NCBI RefSeq assembly: GCF_014645355.1
Contig: NZ_BMLS01000002.1
Span: 558,001-622,000, forward strand
Length of the DNA stretch: 64,000 nt
DNA from: Bowmanella pacifica
Lineage (GTDB): Bacteria; Pseudomonadota; Gammaproteobacteria; Enterobacterales; Alteromonadaceae
Reading direction: 5' to 3'
In this document: piece after piece, positions 1 through 8,637 of the stretch
Position numbering within the stretch: position 1 is the first letter of the stretch
Layout of the letters: the number at the start of each line of letters is the position of its first letter
Translations under genes and position numbers: made by a program
The notes under the pieces: generated by a model
Database searches by the model: none
Told to the model about the DNA's origin: nothing
The model's input: the letters and a program-made list of their open reading frames with translations, nothing else

Positions 1-65
1 CGGCGCCGGGCTGCAGGCCTAGTGGGTCTAAGTCAAAGCCCGGCAACACCGAGCAGGAGGGGCTG

Positions 66-180
66 GGTTGAACCCTTCGGGCAGCGCTTGTGGGCCCTTT
101 CTACGGCGTTATCACTCACTCATGTAGAATAACTACACCACGTTCGCTCTGCCTTGTATAAAGGGCCCACAAACTGCTGC
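66..180 (+). repeat. MITE-like dispersed repeat, copy A
   Basis: This stretch aligns without gaps to the reverse complement of 58816-58930, at roughly 80% identity counted by eye. Copy A has a perfect 13-bp inverted repeat (TTGTGGGCCCTTT at 88-100 against 160-172), which extends outward imperfectly to GCAGC ends. Its centre holds the small palindrome GTAG-AATAA-CTAC. Left of the inverted repeat is a CCCTTCGGG stem-loop shared by both copies. It has no coding capacity. Size, terminal inverted repeats and intergenic position fit a non-autonomous miniature element; a transposase partner is not visible in the window. Confidence 0.75.
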
Positions 181-342
181 AAAATCATACTCAAAAGGTT
201 AACACGCTCTAATTGTTTTACATTCTGTTCATTGACTAACAACGCTTCTCTGTCTATTTTCCACCGCTTCTCAAGAGGGGAAACAGCCGGTGTCAGATGT
301 TTTTCTGACGGAACGTATTTGCTGATTCAGAAAGGAAAACAG

Positions 343-2721
343 ATGAAACTCAGCGCTTTACTGCCTACTTTCGCTTTATGTGTCTTCATATCAGGCTGTG
401 GAGGCTCGGATAGCTCACCGCAGCCTGAACCAACGCCCGAAAATAACCCGCCGGTTGCCAAGATCTATCAAGCCAAAGATCGCATTGATTTAAACCAGAG
501 TCTGGAATTGTCTGGTGCAGACAGTTATGACCCAGACAATGACACGCTTAGCTATAAATGGACTGCCATTGGCCCGGGAGGGGTACCAGCCATCGCAGGT
601 AAAGACGATGAAAAAACATTGAACTTTGTGCCACCTAGCGCAGGCCTGTATCACATCACCTTAACGGTAACGGATAGCAAAGGGGCCACACATAGTGTCA
701 CCGCTATGCTTCAGGTAGATGATAGAAACCCTATATTAGTTAATATTGAGGCTGACCAATCCACACAAATTGGCGAACTGGTTGCCTTATACGGTCGTTT
801 TGAGCAATTTGAACAGCTAGGCGAGACTCCGGTTGGATTTACCTGGCAGCTAAGTAAACCCGAAGAAAGTCATGCCGAGCTTGATGAGGTCACTACTTAC
901 CGAACACGATTTATTCCTGACAAGCCAGGTGAGTACAAACTCACCCTGACAGTAAATAGCAACGGCCGCAGCGCAAAGAGTCAATGGTCTGTATGGGCTT
1001 ATGAACCTGACCAGGTCAGGCCTAGTGCCAAGATATCGGTCGTTAGTCAGGAACTTCGCCCCAATCGCGACACCTTATTGAAAGCCTACTCTAAATGGGA
1101 TGATGAACCCACAGGGTATTATTGGTCTGTGCAAAGCGCGCCGCCTGAGAGCAATTATAGTTTTAGCGCGCCCGAAGATTTTGAAACCTTGTTTCAGGCC
1201 GACAAGCCGGGGCAGTATGAACTCGAGCTCACGGTGACCAGCGGCAACTTCCAAGGCAAAACCCGTCAGATTCTTCGCGTCGTCGAAGGCAACCGCGCTC
1301 CCAGGGTTGAAATCAACAATATCTTTCATCCTCATCGACCTGGTGAAAAGGTGACACTCTATGCCGAAGGCAAAGATGATGACAATGACAGCCTGAGCTA
1401 CCAATGGCAGTTAATCAGCAAACCCGATGGCAGCGCAGAGAGTCTGGTCAATGCGGATTCTGCTGAAACAGAACTGACGCTGGACTCAGAGGGAGACTAC
1501 CTGGTTTCGGTGACGGCATCAGATGGGCAGCTAAGCTCAGCCCCCGCACTACATTTAATCAGCGCCCAACAAAACTATGCCCCCTTTGCCGCGTTCTCTG
1601 TTGAAAACCAGCGTATTGCTCTGAATGAGAAGGCCCAACTTAATGCTCTGAATACCTTTGATTCAGAAGGTGACAGCCTTGAGTACCACTGGGATGTGAT
1701 AGATAAGCCAGAAGGCGCCAATGCGCTATTACAAGGCAATCTGGGCGTAAGTCCCCAGTTCAGTGCAGATAAGCCTGGCATCTACCTTGTCCAGCTAATT
1801 GCCAATGACGGGCAGGCAAACAGCTACCCACAGGCTAAAGCTATAGTGGTTGAAGATAGTCATGCGCCGGTGGTTGAAATCAGCGGCCAACTTCAGTGGC
1901 ACATTAGCAAAAGCCAAAGCATTGAACTGGATGCCAGCAGCAGCCATGATGCCGATGGTGACAGCCTTAGCTACAGTTGGAAGGTCATCAGCGGGCCAAA
2001 CATGGCTCTGAACCAGTTCAGTGCTTCAGAACATGCAAAAACCGACTTTACGCCGCAGCAAAATGGTGACTATGTATTGCAGGTTAAGGTCAGTGACGGG
2101 CACAACATAAGCGCCGGTTATGTCAATGTTAAGGTTGACGATCAAGCACAGGAACAGCTCACTATCAGGGGTAGATTACTGGATGCCAATGGCCAACCAG
2201 TCCCGCCCTTATCTGTCATGCAGGCAGATCATCTTGCGCGCAGCGATGATAAGGGACATTTTACCCTGCAGATCCCACTGCCCGAGGATATAGACTGGCC
2301 ACTATCGGCTAAATTTACTTATATAGGTAAAGGTTTGGTGACCAGCTATCTGGATATAACGCAAACGACAGGTAGTGAAATCCTGCTGGGTGATCTGACC
2401 TTAGTCAGACCCATCCCAACCGAGTTCACCCTGAGCTATTGTGCAGGTTATTCGGGAGATCCTTCGCCGTCATTTAAGATAGTGGCCGATGGTGAACAAA
2501 CAACTGTGCTGCCCTTTAAGTTTTACGGCCCCCTGTCTTTCTCATCAGACACAACTACGGTACGCCGCGTCTTGCCCGCGCCAGCAAAGTTAGCCCTGCA
2601 GGTAGCGGATAGCGCAAATTTCACGGCAACCTTGAGCAATGGCGCAACTACCTTCACTAGCCCCCTGAGTGAAGCTGCCGACTGGCCAGTAGTTCATCAA
2701 ATCAAGGTCTGTAACAAATAA
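343..2721 (+). CDS. PKD-repeat lipoprotein
   Basis: A 792-residue secreted protein. I start it at ATG 343, which has AAAGGA just upstream and gives a lipoprotein signal peptide with the lipobox ISG-C (Cys19); the longer open frame back to 154 would run through the repeat and hide the signal. After a Pro/Glu-rich linker come about six PKD-like Ig-fold repeats, each beginning with a motif like P-P/A-V-A/E-I and containing D-x-D-x-D-x-L-x-Y-x-W. The last about 200 residues begin with a carboxypeptidase-regulatory-like beta domain. PKD lipoproteins are usually envelope-anchored adhesion or polysaccharide-contact proteins; no catalytic domain is visible, so the role is unknown. A terminator follows directly. 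Confidence 0.8.
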   Translation: MKLSALLPTFALCVFISGCGGSDSSPQPEPTPENNPPVAKIYQAKDRIDLNQSLELSGADSYDPDNDTLSYKWTAIGPGGVPAIAGKDDEKTLNFVPPSAGLYHITLTVTDSKGATHSVTAMLQVDDRNPILVNIEADQSTQIGELVALYGRFEQFEQLGETPVGFTWQLSKPEESHAELDEVTTYRTRFIPDKPGEYKLTLTVNSNGRSAKSQWSVWAYEPDQVRPSAKISVVSQELRPNRDTLLKAYSKWDDEPTGYYWSVQSAPPESNYSFSAPEDFETLFQADKPGQYELELTVTSGNFQGKTRQILRVVEGNRAPRVEINNIFHPHRPGEKVTLYAEGKDDDNDSLSYQWQLISKPDGSAESLVNADSAETELTLDSEGDYLVSVTASDGQLSSAPALHLISAQQNYAPFAAFSVENQRIALNEKAQLNALNTFDSEGDSLEYHWDVIDKPEGANALLQGNLGVSPQFSADKPGIYLVQLIANDGQANSYPQAKAIVVEDSHAPVVEISGQLQWHISKSQSIELDASSSHDADGDSLSYSWKVISGPNMALNQFSASEHAKTDFTPQQNGDYVLQVKVSDGHNISAGYVNVKVDDQAQEQLTIRGRLLDANGQPVPPLSVMQADHLARSDDKGHFTLQIPLPEDIDWPLSAKFTYIGKGLVTSYLDITQTTGSEILLGDLTLVRPIPTEFTLSYCAGYSGDPSPSFKIVADGEQTTVLPFKFYGPLSFSSDTTTVRRVLPAPAKLALQVADSANFTATLSNGATTFTSPLSEAADWPVVHQIKVCNK

Positions 2722-2725
2722 CTCA

Positions 2726-2753
2726 AAGCCCTGTGTCTAGCAGGGCTTTTGTT
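2726..2753 (+). terminator. Rho-independent terminator after the PKD lipoprotein gene
   Basis: Eight-base-pair stem (AAGCCCTG / CAGGGCTT) with a 7-nt loop followed by a T-rich tail, five bases after the stop codon. Confidence 0.8.
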
Positions 2754-2809
2754 TATCCATTTATCTTCAGGCTGAGGTAAACTTGGTATTTGCCGTCATG
2801 GAGTTATCG

Positions 2810-3295
2810 ATGGTTAACATCTGTCATATTTCCCCCAGCCACTGGCCTGACATTCTGAGAATTCAGGATGCGGTCTATCATGATGTCGAGCCCGAGTCCC
2901 TGACGGTGTTGAAAAGTAAATGGCAGGCCTCGCCTGACACTTGCCTGGTTGGGTTGGATAAACACAATCAGGTAGTAGGTTATCTACTGTCTCACCCCTG
3001 GCCAGTAGGGAAACTGCCTAAATTGCATCATGCCGTAGAATCAGTAAATACTGATAATCTCTACCTGCACGATCTCGCCGTCTGCCCCAGTGCCAGAGGA
3101 GAAGGCGTAGCGGCAAAGTTGCTGGCACATCTGCAGCAAAAAAGCCAATCTGGTGGATTTAACAGCATCAGCTTGGTGGCTGTGCAAAACGCCGATGGAT
3201 TCTGGCAAAAGCAGGGATTCAGCCAGCACACTAAGGCGCAGTTGTGCGACAGTTACGGCGACAATGCCCAACCTATGCTGAAGCACCTTAACTAA
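2810..3295 (+). CDS. GNAT family N-acetyltransferase
   Basis: A 161-residue single-domain acetyltransferase that would move acetyl from acetyl-CoA to an amine; the substrate is not predictable. Motif A, the acetyl-CoA pyrophosphate loop, is seen as LAVCPSARGEGVAAKLL (about residues 88-104), and the C-terminal part has the usual FWQKQGF beta-bulge. I start at ATG 2810 because GGAG lies six bases upstream; ATG 2798 is in frame but has no good ribosome site. The gene stands alone between the terminator of the PKD gene and the convergent AraC-type gene. Confidence 0.75.
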   Translation: MVNICHISPSHWPDILRIQDAVYHDVEPESLTVLKSKWQASPDTCLVGLDKHNQVVGYLLSHPWPVGKLPKLHHAVESVNTDNLYLHDLAVCPSARGEGVAAKLLAHLQQKSQSGGFNSISLVAVQNADGFWQKQGFSQHTKAQLCDSYGDNAQPMLKHLN

Positions 3296-3312
3296 GGTAT
3301 AGCCCTAGTGAG

Positions 3313-4056
3313 TTATCGAACCCCCTGACGAAAGCTGCTGGGGGATTCCCCGTACTCGGCCAGAAACTGTCGACTGAAGTAATTAGCATCACTAAAACCG
3401 CACTGCTCTGCAACCAGATACACAGGCAAATCCGTCTCTACTAGCAAGCGCCGAGCATTGTCCAGACGAAGCTGGTTAATCAATTGCTTCGGCGTTTTAC
3501 CCAGCGCTTTACGAAAGCGCCGCTCCAGGGCGCTAACCGACACATGACAAAGCTCGGCCAGGGCATTTATGGGAATAGGCTGGGTAAAATTGCGGCGAAT
3601 ATGCTCCAGCGGCTTTTCTATACTGGCCAGTGGCCCCAGCATAATAGAGGTTTTGTGCAAATGGCGGGAGATACCACAGGTGCCAACCCGTTGCCCATTG
3701 AAATCAAACAGCGCTCTTTTGCTGGTAGTAAACCAATGCAGTTCGCCGCTGCGTAGTACATTCATTTCCAACCTGTCATTAATCATTTCCCCTTCCAGCA
3801 CCTTTTGATCGTCAGCCAGAAACTGGCGGGCGATATGACGCGGCGCAAAGTTGTCATCGGTTTTACCCAGTGCCTGCTCCAACGCACCTAAGCCGGTATG
3901 TTCCAAAAAAGCCCGATTGGCATATTGAATACGACTGTGGCTATCTTTGACCCACACCAAGACATCGGTTAACAAGTCATACATTTTCAGCCATTGTGCG
4001 GCTGGCATGGATTGCAAAAATGCATTGGATTGTTCTGGTAATGAAAATAGCGACAT
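3313..4056 (-). CDS. PAS-domain AraC family transcriptional regulator
   Basis: A 247-residue regulator. Residues about 20-140 form a PAS fold (VWVKD, ANRAFLEHTG, GKTDDNFAP and a GxxVGTCGISRH end strand). Residues about 150-247 are an AraC-type pair of helix-turn-helix motifs ending in the family signature (VAEQCGFSDANYFSRQF, P-S-F-R). The start is ATG 4056; TTG/GTG codons lie up to 12 bases further up. It is transcribed away from the sugar operon starting at 4243 with a shared 186-bp intergenic region, so it is the obvious candidate activator of that operon. PAS instead of the usual cupin sensor suggests it does not simply bind the sugar through an AraC arm. Confidence 0.8.
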   Translation of the reverse strand: MSLFSLPEQSNAFLQSMPAAQWLKMYDLLTDVLVWVKDSHSRIQYANRAFLEHTGLGALEQALGKTDDNFAPRHIARQFLADDQKVLEGEMINDRLEMNVLRSGELHWFTTSKRALFDFNGQRVGTCGISRHLHKTSIMLGPLASIEKPLEHIRRNFTQPIPINALAELCHVSVSALERRFRKALGKTPKQLINQLRLDNARRLLVETDLPVYLVAEQCGFSDANYFSRQFLAEYGESPSSFRQGVR

Positions 4057-4242
4057 TGCTAACACCAAAGATTAATAGATTGATTTAAAACAAGTTTATT
4101 ACTTAAAGCAACTTACCCCTGGTTCTGCACCAAAAAGTAACTCGCCGATTTTATGCTAGAAGCAACCGATTCTATTCTATTTATATCCAACACTGTAGAG
4201 ATAACATTCTGTTAACAGCCCTTTTTTTCAGGCCAGTAACAA
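4057..4242. promoter_or_regulatory. Divergent promoter region of the AraC gene and the keto-glycoside operon
   Basis: A 186-bp AT-rich noncoding stretch between two divergent start codons; it must carry the promoters of both. AT-rich hexamer-like stretches are present (for example TTTATAT near 4179), but I see no convincing long palindrome or paired direct repeat that I would call the AraC operator. Confidence 0.45.
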
Positions 4243-5415
4243 ATGCAAAAAGTCAGAATGGGAATGGTTGGCGGCGGCCCCGACGCCTTTATTGGTGCCG
4301 TGCACCGCATGGCTGCCAATCTGGACGGAAAGATTCAATTAGTCTGCGGCGCCTTCAGCCGCGACCCGGCCAAATCACAACAAATGAGCAGCCAGTTGGG
4401 TATTGATGCACAGCGCTGTTACGCCAGCTATCAAGCCATGTTCGACGCCGAAGCGCGCTTACCCGCTGACGAGCGCATGGAATTTGTTGCCATCGTCACG
4501 CCCAACCATTTGCACTTTGATGTGGCCAGGCAGGCATTACAAGCGGGCTTCCACGTACTCTGTGATAAACCCGCCACCCTCAATTTGACTGAAGCGCAGT
4601 TGCTTGCAGACGTAAAACAACGAAGTGGCCGATTGTATGCCCTTACCCATACCTACACTGGTTATCCCATGGTGGTCGCTGCCAGACAATTAGTTGTCAG
4701 TGGTCAACTTGGCAAGATCCGCAAAGTGGCAGTGGAATATCACCAGGGCTGGCTTGCCGACCTAAGCGGCGACAGTGGCAAACAAGCGGCCTGGCGATTG
4801 GATCCGGCCCAGGCGGGTAGCAGTTGCTGTATGGCCGATATCGGCGTACACGCCGCCAATCTGGCCGAATTTATCTGTGATGATCACATCGCCGAACTCA
4901 GTGCCGACATTAGTGCCAGTGGCAATCGCCAGTTAGACGATGATGGCGTAGTGATGCTGCGCTTTGCGGGTGGTGCCAGAGGAATGCTCAGTGCCAGCCA
5001 GATAGCGGTGGGCGAGGAAAACAACCTGCGCATTCGGGTATATGGTGAAAAAGCCTCATTAGACTGGTCGCAGGAATCGCCCAACAGCCTCAAGCTGATG
5101 CATGCCGATAAGCCCTTTGAAACGCTGCGCGCTGCCACCCCTACTGCTGCTGCATTAGGCGGTATTACCCGCACCCCGCCCGGTCACCCGGAAGGATACT
5201 TAGAAGCCTTCGCTAACTTGTATTGCCAGTTTGCCGAGCAGGTATCTCAGGCACGCCAGCAGCATCCGGATATCCATTCATTGCTGCCCGGAATCAACGA
5301 AGCATTGCGCGGTATGGCCTTTATCGAGACGGTGGTAACCGCAAGTAGCAGTCAGCAAAAATGGCACAAAGTGCCGGATGTTAGCAACTTATCAGGTCAA
5401 GGAGGCCAAGCATGA
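4243..5415 (+). CDS. Gfo/Idh/MocA family NAD(P)-dependent oxidoreductase
   Basis: A 390-residue cytosolic enzyme and first gene of the operon. The N-terminal Rossmann fold shows GMVGGGPDAFIGAVHR (GGG loop, residues about 8-23), then TPNHLHFDVARQAL and the conserved CDKPATLNL, in which the Lys of the DKP motif (E-K-P in most relatives) is the catalytic base. The C-terminal alpha/beta domain contains MADIGVHAANL with the expected H. Family members oxidise or reduce sugar hydroxyls or ketones. In this context I infer reduction of an imported 3-keto sugar, or the reverse oxidation. Its stop overlaps the next start by 4 bp (ATGA). Confidence 0.85.
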   Translation: MQKVRMGMVGGGPDAFIGAVHRMAANLDGKIQLVCGAFSRDPAKSQQMSSQLGIDAQRCYASYQAMFDAEARLPADERMEFVAIVTPNHLHFDVARQALQAGFHVLCDKPATLNLTEAQLLADVKQRSGRLYALTHTYTGYPMVVAARQLVVSGQLGKIRKVAVEYHQGWLADLSGDSGKQAAWRLDPAQAGSSCCMADIGVHAANLAEFICDDHIAELSADISASGNRQLDDDGVVMLRFAGGARGMLSASQIAVGEENNLRIRVYGEKASLDWSQESPNSLKLMHADKPFETLRAATPTAAALGGITRTPPGHPEGYLEAFANLYCQFAEQVSQARQQHPDIHSLLPGINEALRGMAFIETVVTASSSQQKWHKVPDVSNLSGQGGQA

Positions 5416-6464
5416 ACAATATCAAAGGCCCGGCTATTTTCCTGGCGCAGTTTGCCTCAGATTCAGCGCCCTTCAACAGCTTTGACAGCATTTGCCAATG
5501 GGCAGCCGGACTGGGATACCAAGGTATACAGTTGCCAACCTGGGAAAAGCGCTTATTTGATTTAGAACTGGCCGCCAACAGCCAGGATTATTGTGATGAC
5601 ATCCTGGGCGTCGCTGCCAGTCACGGCCTGGCCATTACCGAGCTGTCGACTCACCTGCAAGGCCAGTTGGTGGCCGTACACCCGGCCTACGACCAAATGT
5701 TCGATGGCTTTGCCCCGGATGCAGTAAAAGGCAACCCTGGCGCGCGCACCGAATGGGCAAAACAACAATTAATGGCCGCCGCCACGGCCAGTGCCAGAAT
5801 GAAGCTGACCGCCCACGCTAGTTTTTCCGGTGCGCTACTTTGGCACACCCACTACCCCTGGCCACAACGTCCGGCCGGTTTGGTGGAGCAAGGTTTCGAA
5901 GAACTGGCCAAACGCTGGCTGCCTATTCTGGATAAATTTGCCGAGCAAGGGGTGGATATCTGTTATGAGCTGCATCCAGGGGAAGATCTGCATGACGGCG
6001 TCACTTTTGACCGCTTCTTGCAGGCCACCAATGACCACCCGGCGGCTAACATACTCTACGACCCCAGCCACTTTGTATTACAGCATTTGGATTATCTGGC
6101 CTTTATTGACATCTATCATGCGCGCATCAAAGCCTTTCATGTCAAAGACGCTGAATTCAATAAAAACGGCCGCAGCGGTGTCTATGGCGGTTACCAAGGC
6201 TGGCTGGAACGCCCCGGCCGGTTCCGTTCCCTGGGCGACGGCCAAATTGATTTTGGCCAGATTTTCAGTAAGTTAACTCAATATGGTTATCAGGGCTGGG
6301 CGGTGCTTGAATGGGAATGTTGCATTAAGCACCCCGAAGACGGCGCCCGGGAAGGGGCTGAATTTATTCGCCGTCACCTGATCCGTACCACAGACAAAGC
6401 CTTTGACGACTTTGCCGCCAGCAGCACCGACCACGCACTCAACCGTAAGATCCTAGGTTTATAG
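5412..6464 (+). CDS. Sugar phosphate isomerase/epimerase family TIM-barrel protein (cytosolic)
   Basis: A 350-residue xylose-isomerase-like TIM barrel (AP endonuclease family 2 superfamily) without a signal peptide. Probable divalent-metal ligands can be followed along the strands: Glu in CYELHPGE, Asp and His in YDPSHF, His in AFHVKDAEF, and a late Glu in VLEWECC. The family includes hydroxypyruvate, tagatose and inosose isomerases and dehydratases. Translationally coupled to the preceding oxidoreductase, it probably isomerises the product or substrate of that enzyme; the exact sugar is unknown. Confidence 0.8.
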   Translation: MNNIKGPAIFLAQFASDSAPFNSFDSICQWAAGLGYQGIQLPTWEKRLFDLELAANSQDYCDDILGVAASHGLAITELSTHLQGQLVAVHPAYDQMFDGFAPDAVKGNPGARTEWAKQQLMAAATASARMKLTAHASFSGALLWHTHYPWPQRPAGLVEQGFEELAKRWLPILDKFAEQGVDICYELHPGEDLHDGVTFDRFLQATNDHPAANILYDPSHFVLQHLDYLAFIDIYHARIKAFHVKDAEFNKNGRSGVYGGYQGWLERPGRFRSLGDGQIDFGQIFSKLTQYGYQGWAVLEWECCIKHPEDGAREGAEFIRRHLIRTTDKAFDDFAASSTDHALNRKILGL

Positions 6465-6474
6465 GGAGCTGACC

Positions 6475-7710
6475 ATGAAAGCAGGTATTCGATTCCAACT
6501 CTGCCTGATGATGTTTCTGCAGTTTTTTATCTGGGGCGGCTGGTTTGTCACCCTGGGCACCTTTCTGGGTAACAATTTAGGCGCCAGCGGCGGTGAAATC
6601 GGCATGGCCTTCGCCACCCAGTCCTGGGGCGCCATTATCGCCCCTTTTATTATCGGCCTGATTGCCGACCGTTATTTTAATGCCGAGCGTATACTCGGGG
6701 TGCTGCATCTGCTCGGCGCGGTGCTGATGTATTGTCTGTATACCGCCACGGATTTTGCCAGTTTCTATCCCTATGTGCTGGCCTATATGATTGCCTATAT
6801 GCCCACTCTGGCGCTGGTCAACTCGGTATCTTTCGGGCAAATGCAGGAACCCGCCAAAGAGTTTGGCAAGATTCGGGTTTGGGGCACCATCGGCTGGATC
6901 CTGGCCGGTCTGGTAATTAGCTATGTGTTTTCCTGGGATGCCAAGGCCGCTATTGCCGACGGCATGCTGAAAAACACCTTCGCGCTTTGTGCTGCGGCGT
7001 CTTTGCTACTGGGCTTGTTCAGCTTCAGCCTGCCTGCCACACCGCCCAAATCCACCACACAATCCGGCAACGAGAAAAGTAGCCTGGGGCAAATGTTAGG
7101 CTTAGACGCCCTGGCTCTGCTTAAAGACCGTAACTTTTTACTGTTCTTTATCTCCTCGGTACTGATCTGTATTCCGCTGGCCTTTTACTATCAAAATGCC
7201 AACCCCTTCCTGACCGAAATCGGCGTGGAAAATGCCACCGGCAAGATGACCCTCGGCCAGGTTTCAGAGGTGCTGTTTATGCTTGCACTGCCGGTGTTTT
7301 TGCAGCGTTTTGGCTTAAAGCTGACCTTACTGGTGGGGATGGGCGCCTGGGTACTACGATATGTACTCTTTGCCTACGGCGATGCTGGCAGCGCAATGGC
7401 CATGTTGCTGGTAGGTATAGCTCTACACGGGATCTGCTATGACTTCTTCTTTGTGTCAGGGCAGATTTATACCAATGCCAAGGCCAGCGACAACACCAAA
7501 AGCGCCGCCCAAGGCCTGATCACCCTAGCCACCTACGGGGTTGGTATGTTGGTTGGATTCTGGGTAGCAGGACAAATCACCGACCGCTTTGCCGGGCAAG
7601 GCGGCCATGATTGGCAGCAAATCTGGCTATACCCGGCGGGCTTTGCCGCAGTGATTTTTGTGCTGTTCTTGTTTAGTTTCAAAAACGAACAGGTGGCCAG
7701 CCATGAATAA
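6475..7710 (+). CDS. MFS permease of the nucleoside/sugar:H+ symporter (NupG-like) type
   Basis: A 411-residue integral membrane protein with about 12 hydrophobic segments. The N-terminus FFIWGGWFVTLGTFL and the loop GLIADRYFNAERILG match the NupG/XapB-like branch of the major facilitator superfamily, which in sugar operons often carries modified monosaccharides rather than nucleosides. It lies 10 bp after the isomerase and its stop overlaps the start of the next gene (ATGAATAA). I infer import of the sugar released by the periplasmic enzymes encoded downstream. Confidence 0.8.
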   Translation: MKAGIRFQLCLMMFLQFFIWGGWFVTLGTFLGNNLGASGGEIGMAFATQSWGAIIAPFIIGLIADRYFNAERILGVLHLLGAVLMYCLYTATDFASFYPYVLAYMIAYMPTLALVNSVSFGQMQEPAKEFGKIRVWGTIGWILAGLVISYVFSWDAKAAIADGMLKNTFALCAAASLLLGLFSFSLPATPPKSTTQSGNEKSSLGQMLGLDALALLKDRNFLLFFISSVLICIPLAFYYQNANPFLTEIGVENATGKMTLGQVSEVLFMLALPVFLQRFGLKLTLLVGMGAWVLRYVLFAYGDAGSAMAMLLVGIALHGICYDFFFVSGQIYTNAKASDNTKSAAQGLITLATYGVGMLVGFWVAGQITDRFAGQGGHDWQQIWLYPAGFAAVIFVLFLFSFKNEQVASHE

Positions 7711-8584
7711 CTCACGCCGCCAGCTATTCAAACACATGGCCCTGGCCGGCGGCTTAAGCGCGCTCTCATCGCCGCTCTTGGCCGCGCTCAACCAAAACAG
7801 TGCTGCGATACTGAAAGGCAATATTCGCCATTCAGTCAGTCGCTGGACCTATGGCGAGCTGAGTATTGAGGCGCTGTGTAAGGTCGTCAAAGCCTTAGGC
7901 TTTTCTGCCATTGACTTAGTGGGACCACAAGACTGGCCGGTACTAAAGCGCTTTGGCATAGATTCATCTATGTGTAACGGTGCCGAACTCAATCTTACCG
8001 ATGGCTGGTGCGACACTTCGTTTCACGACCAGTTGATCCCCCGCTACCTCAAGCATATCGACCTGGTGGCTGATGCGGGCTACACCAACCTTATCTGCTT
8101 TAGCGGCAATAAAAGGGGCATGCGCCAAGACATTGGTCTTGCCAATGCCGTGACCGGCCTGAAACAAATTCTGCCACACGCGCAAAAACGTGGGGTGGTG
8201 CTGCAAATGGAGCTGTTCAACAGCAAAGTCGATCACCCTGATTATATGGCGGATAACTCGGCCTGGGGTGTTGCCCTGTGCAAAGCCCTGGGCAGCGAGC
8301 ACTTTAAACTGCTGTATGACATTTACCATATGCAAATCAACGAAGGTGATGTGATCCGAACTATTCGTGACAACCATCAGTACTTCGGTCACTACCACAC
8401 CGCCGGCGTGCCCGGGCGACACGAAATTGATGACAGCCAGGAGCTTAACTACCGGGCCATTGCCAAGGCAATTTATGACACCGGCTTTAAGGGCTATCTG
8501 GCTCAGGAGTTTATTCCAACCCCACCTGGCATGGACGGCAAAATTGCTTCCTTGCAACAGGCCGTTGCCATTTGTGACCTGTAG
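7703..8584 (+). CDS. Tat-exported sugar isomerase-like TIM-barrel protein
   Basis: A 293-residue protein starting at ATG 7703, overlapping the permease stop. The N-terminus carries a twin-arginine signal (SRRQLFK followed by a hydrophobic AGGLSALSSPLLAAL stretch), so the product works in the periplasm. The rest is a hydroxypyruvate-isomerase-like TIM barrel with metal-ligand candidates in LQMELFNSKVDH, LYDIYHMQ, GHYHTAGVPGRHE and AQEF. A true cytosolic isomerase would not need Tat export; in this operon it may act on oxidised (3-keto) glycosides, for example by epimerisation or beta-elimination. That role is inference. Confidence 0.8.
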   Translation: MNNSRRQLFKHMALAGGLSALSSPLLAALNQNSAAILKGNIRHSVSRWTYGELSIEALCKVVKALGFSAIDLVGPQDWPVLKRFGIDSSMCNGAELNLTDGWCDTSFHDQLIPRYLKHIDLVADAGYTNLICFSGNKRGMRQDIGLANAVTGLKQILPHAQKRGVVLQMELFNSKVDHPDYMADNSAWGVALCKALGSEHFKLLYDIYHMQINEGDVIRTIRDNHQYFGHYHTAGVPGRHEIDDSQELNYRAIAKAIYDTGFKGYLAQEFIPTPPGMDGKIASLQQAVAICDL

Positions 8585-8637
8585 TTGGGTGTAGTGCAGT
8601 ATGCGGGCAACAAGACCCGCACCTTTAGGGGAAGACC

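Noticed and set aside
1-71. Short open frame ending TGA at 69-71 that could be the 3' end of a gene to the left
   Set aside because: Only about 22 codons are visible and composition is Gly/Pro/Ser-rich without recognisable homology, so it cannot be called from this window.
154-342. N-terminal extension of the PKD lipoprotein
   Set aside because: The extension runs through the end of the repeat and hides a clear lipoprotein signal peptide with its own ribosome site at 343.
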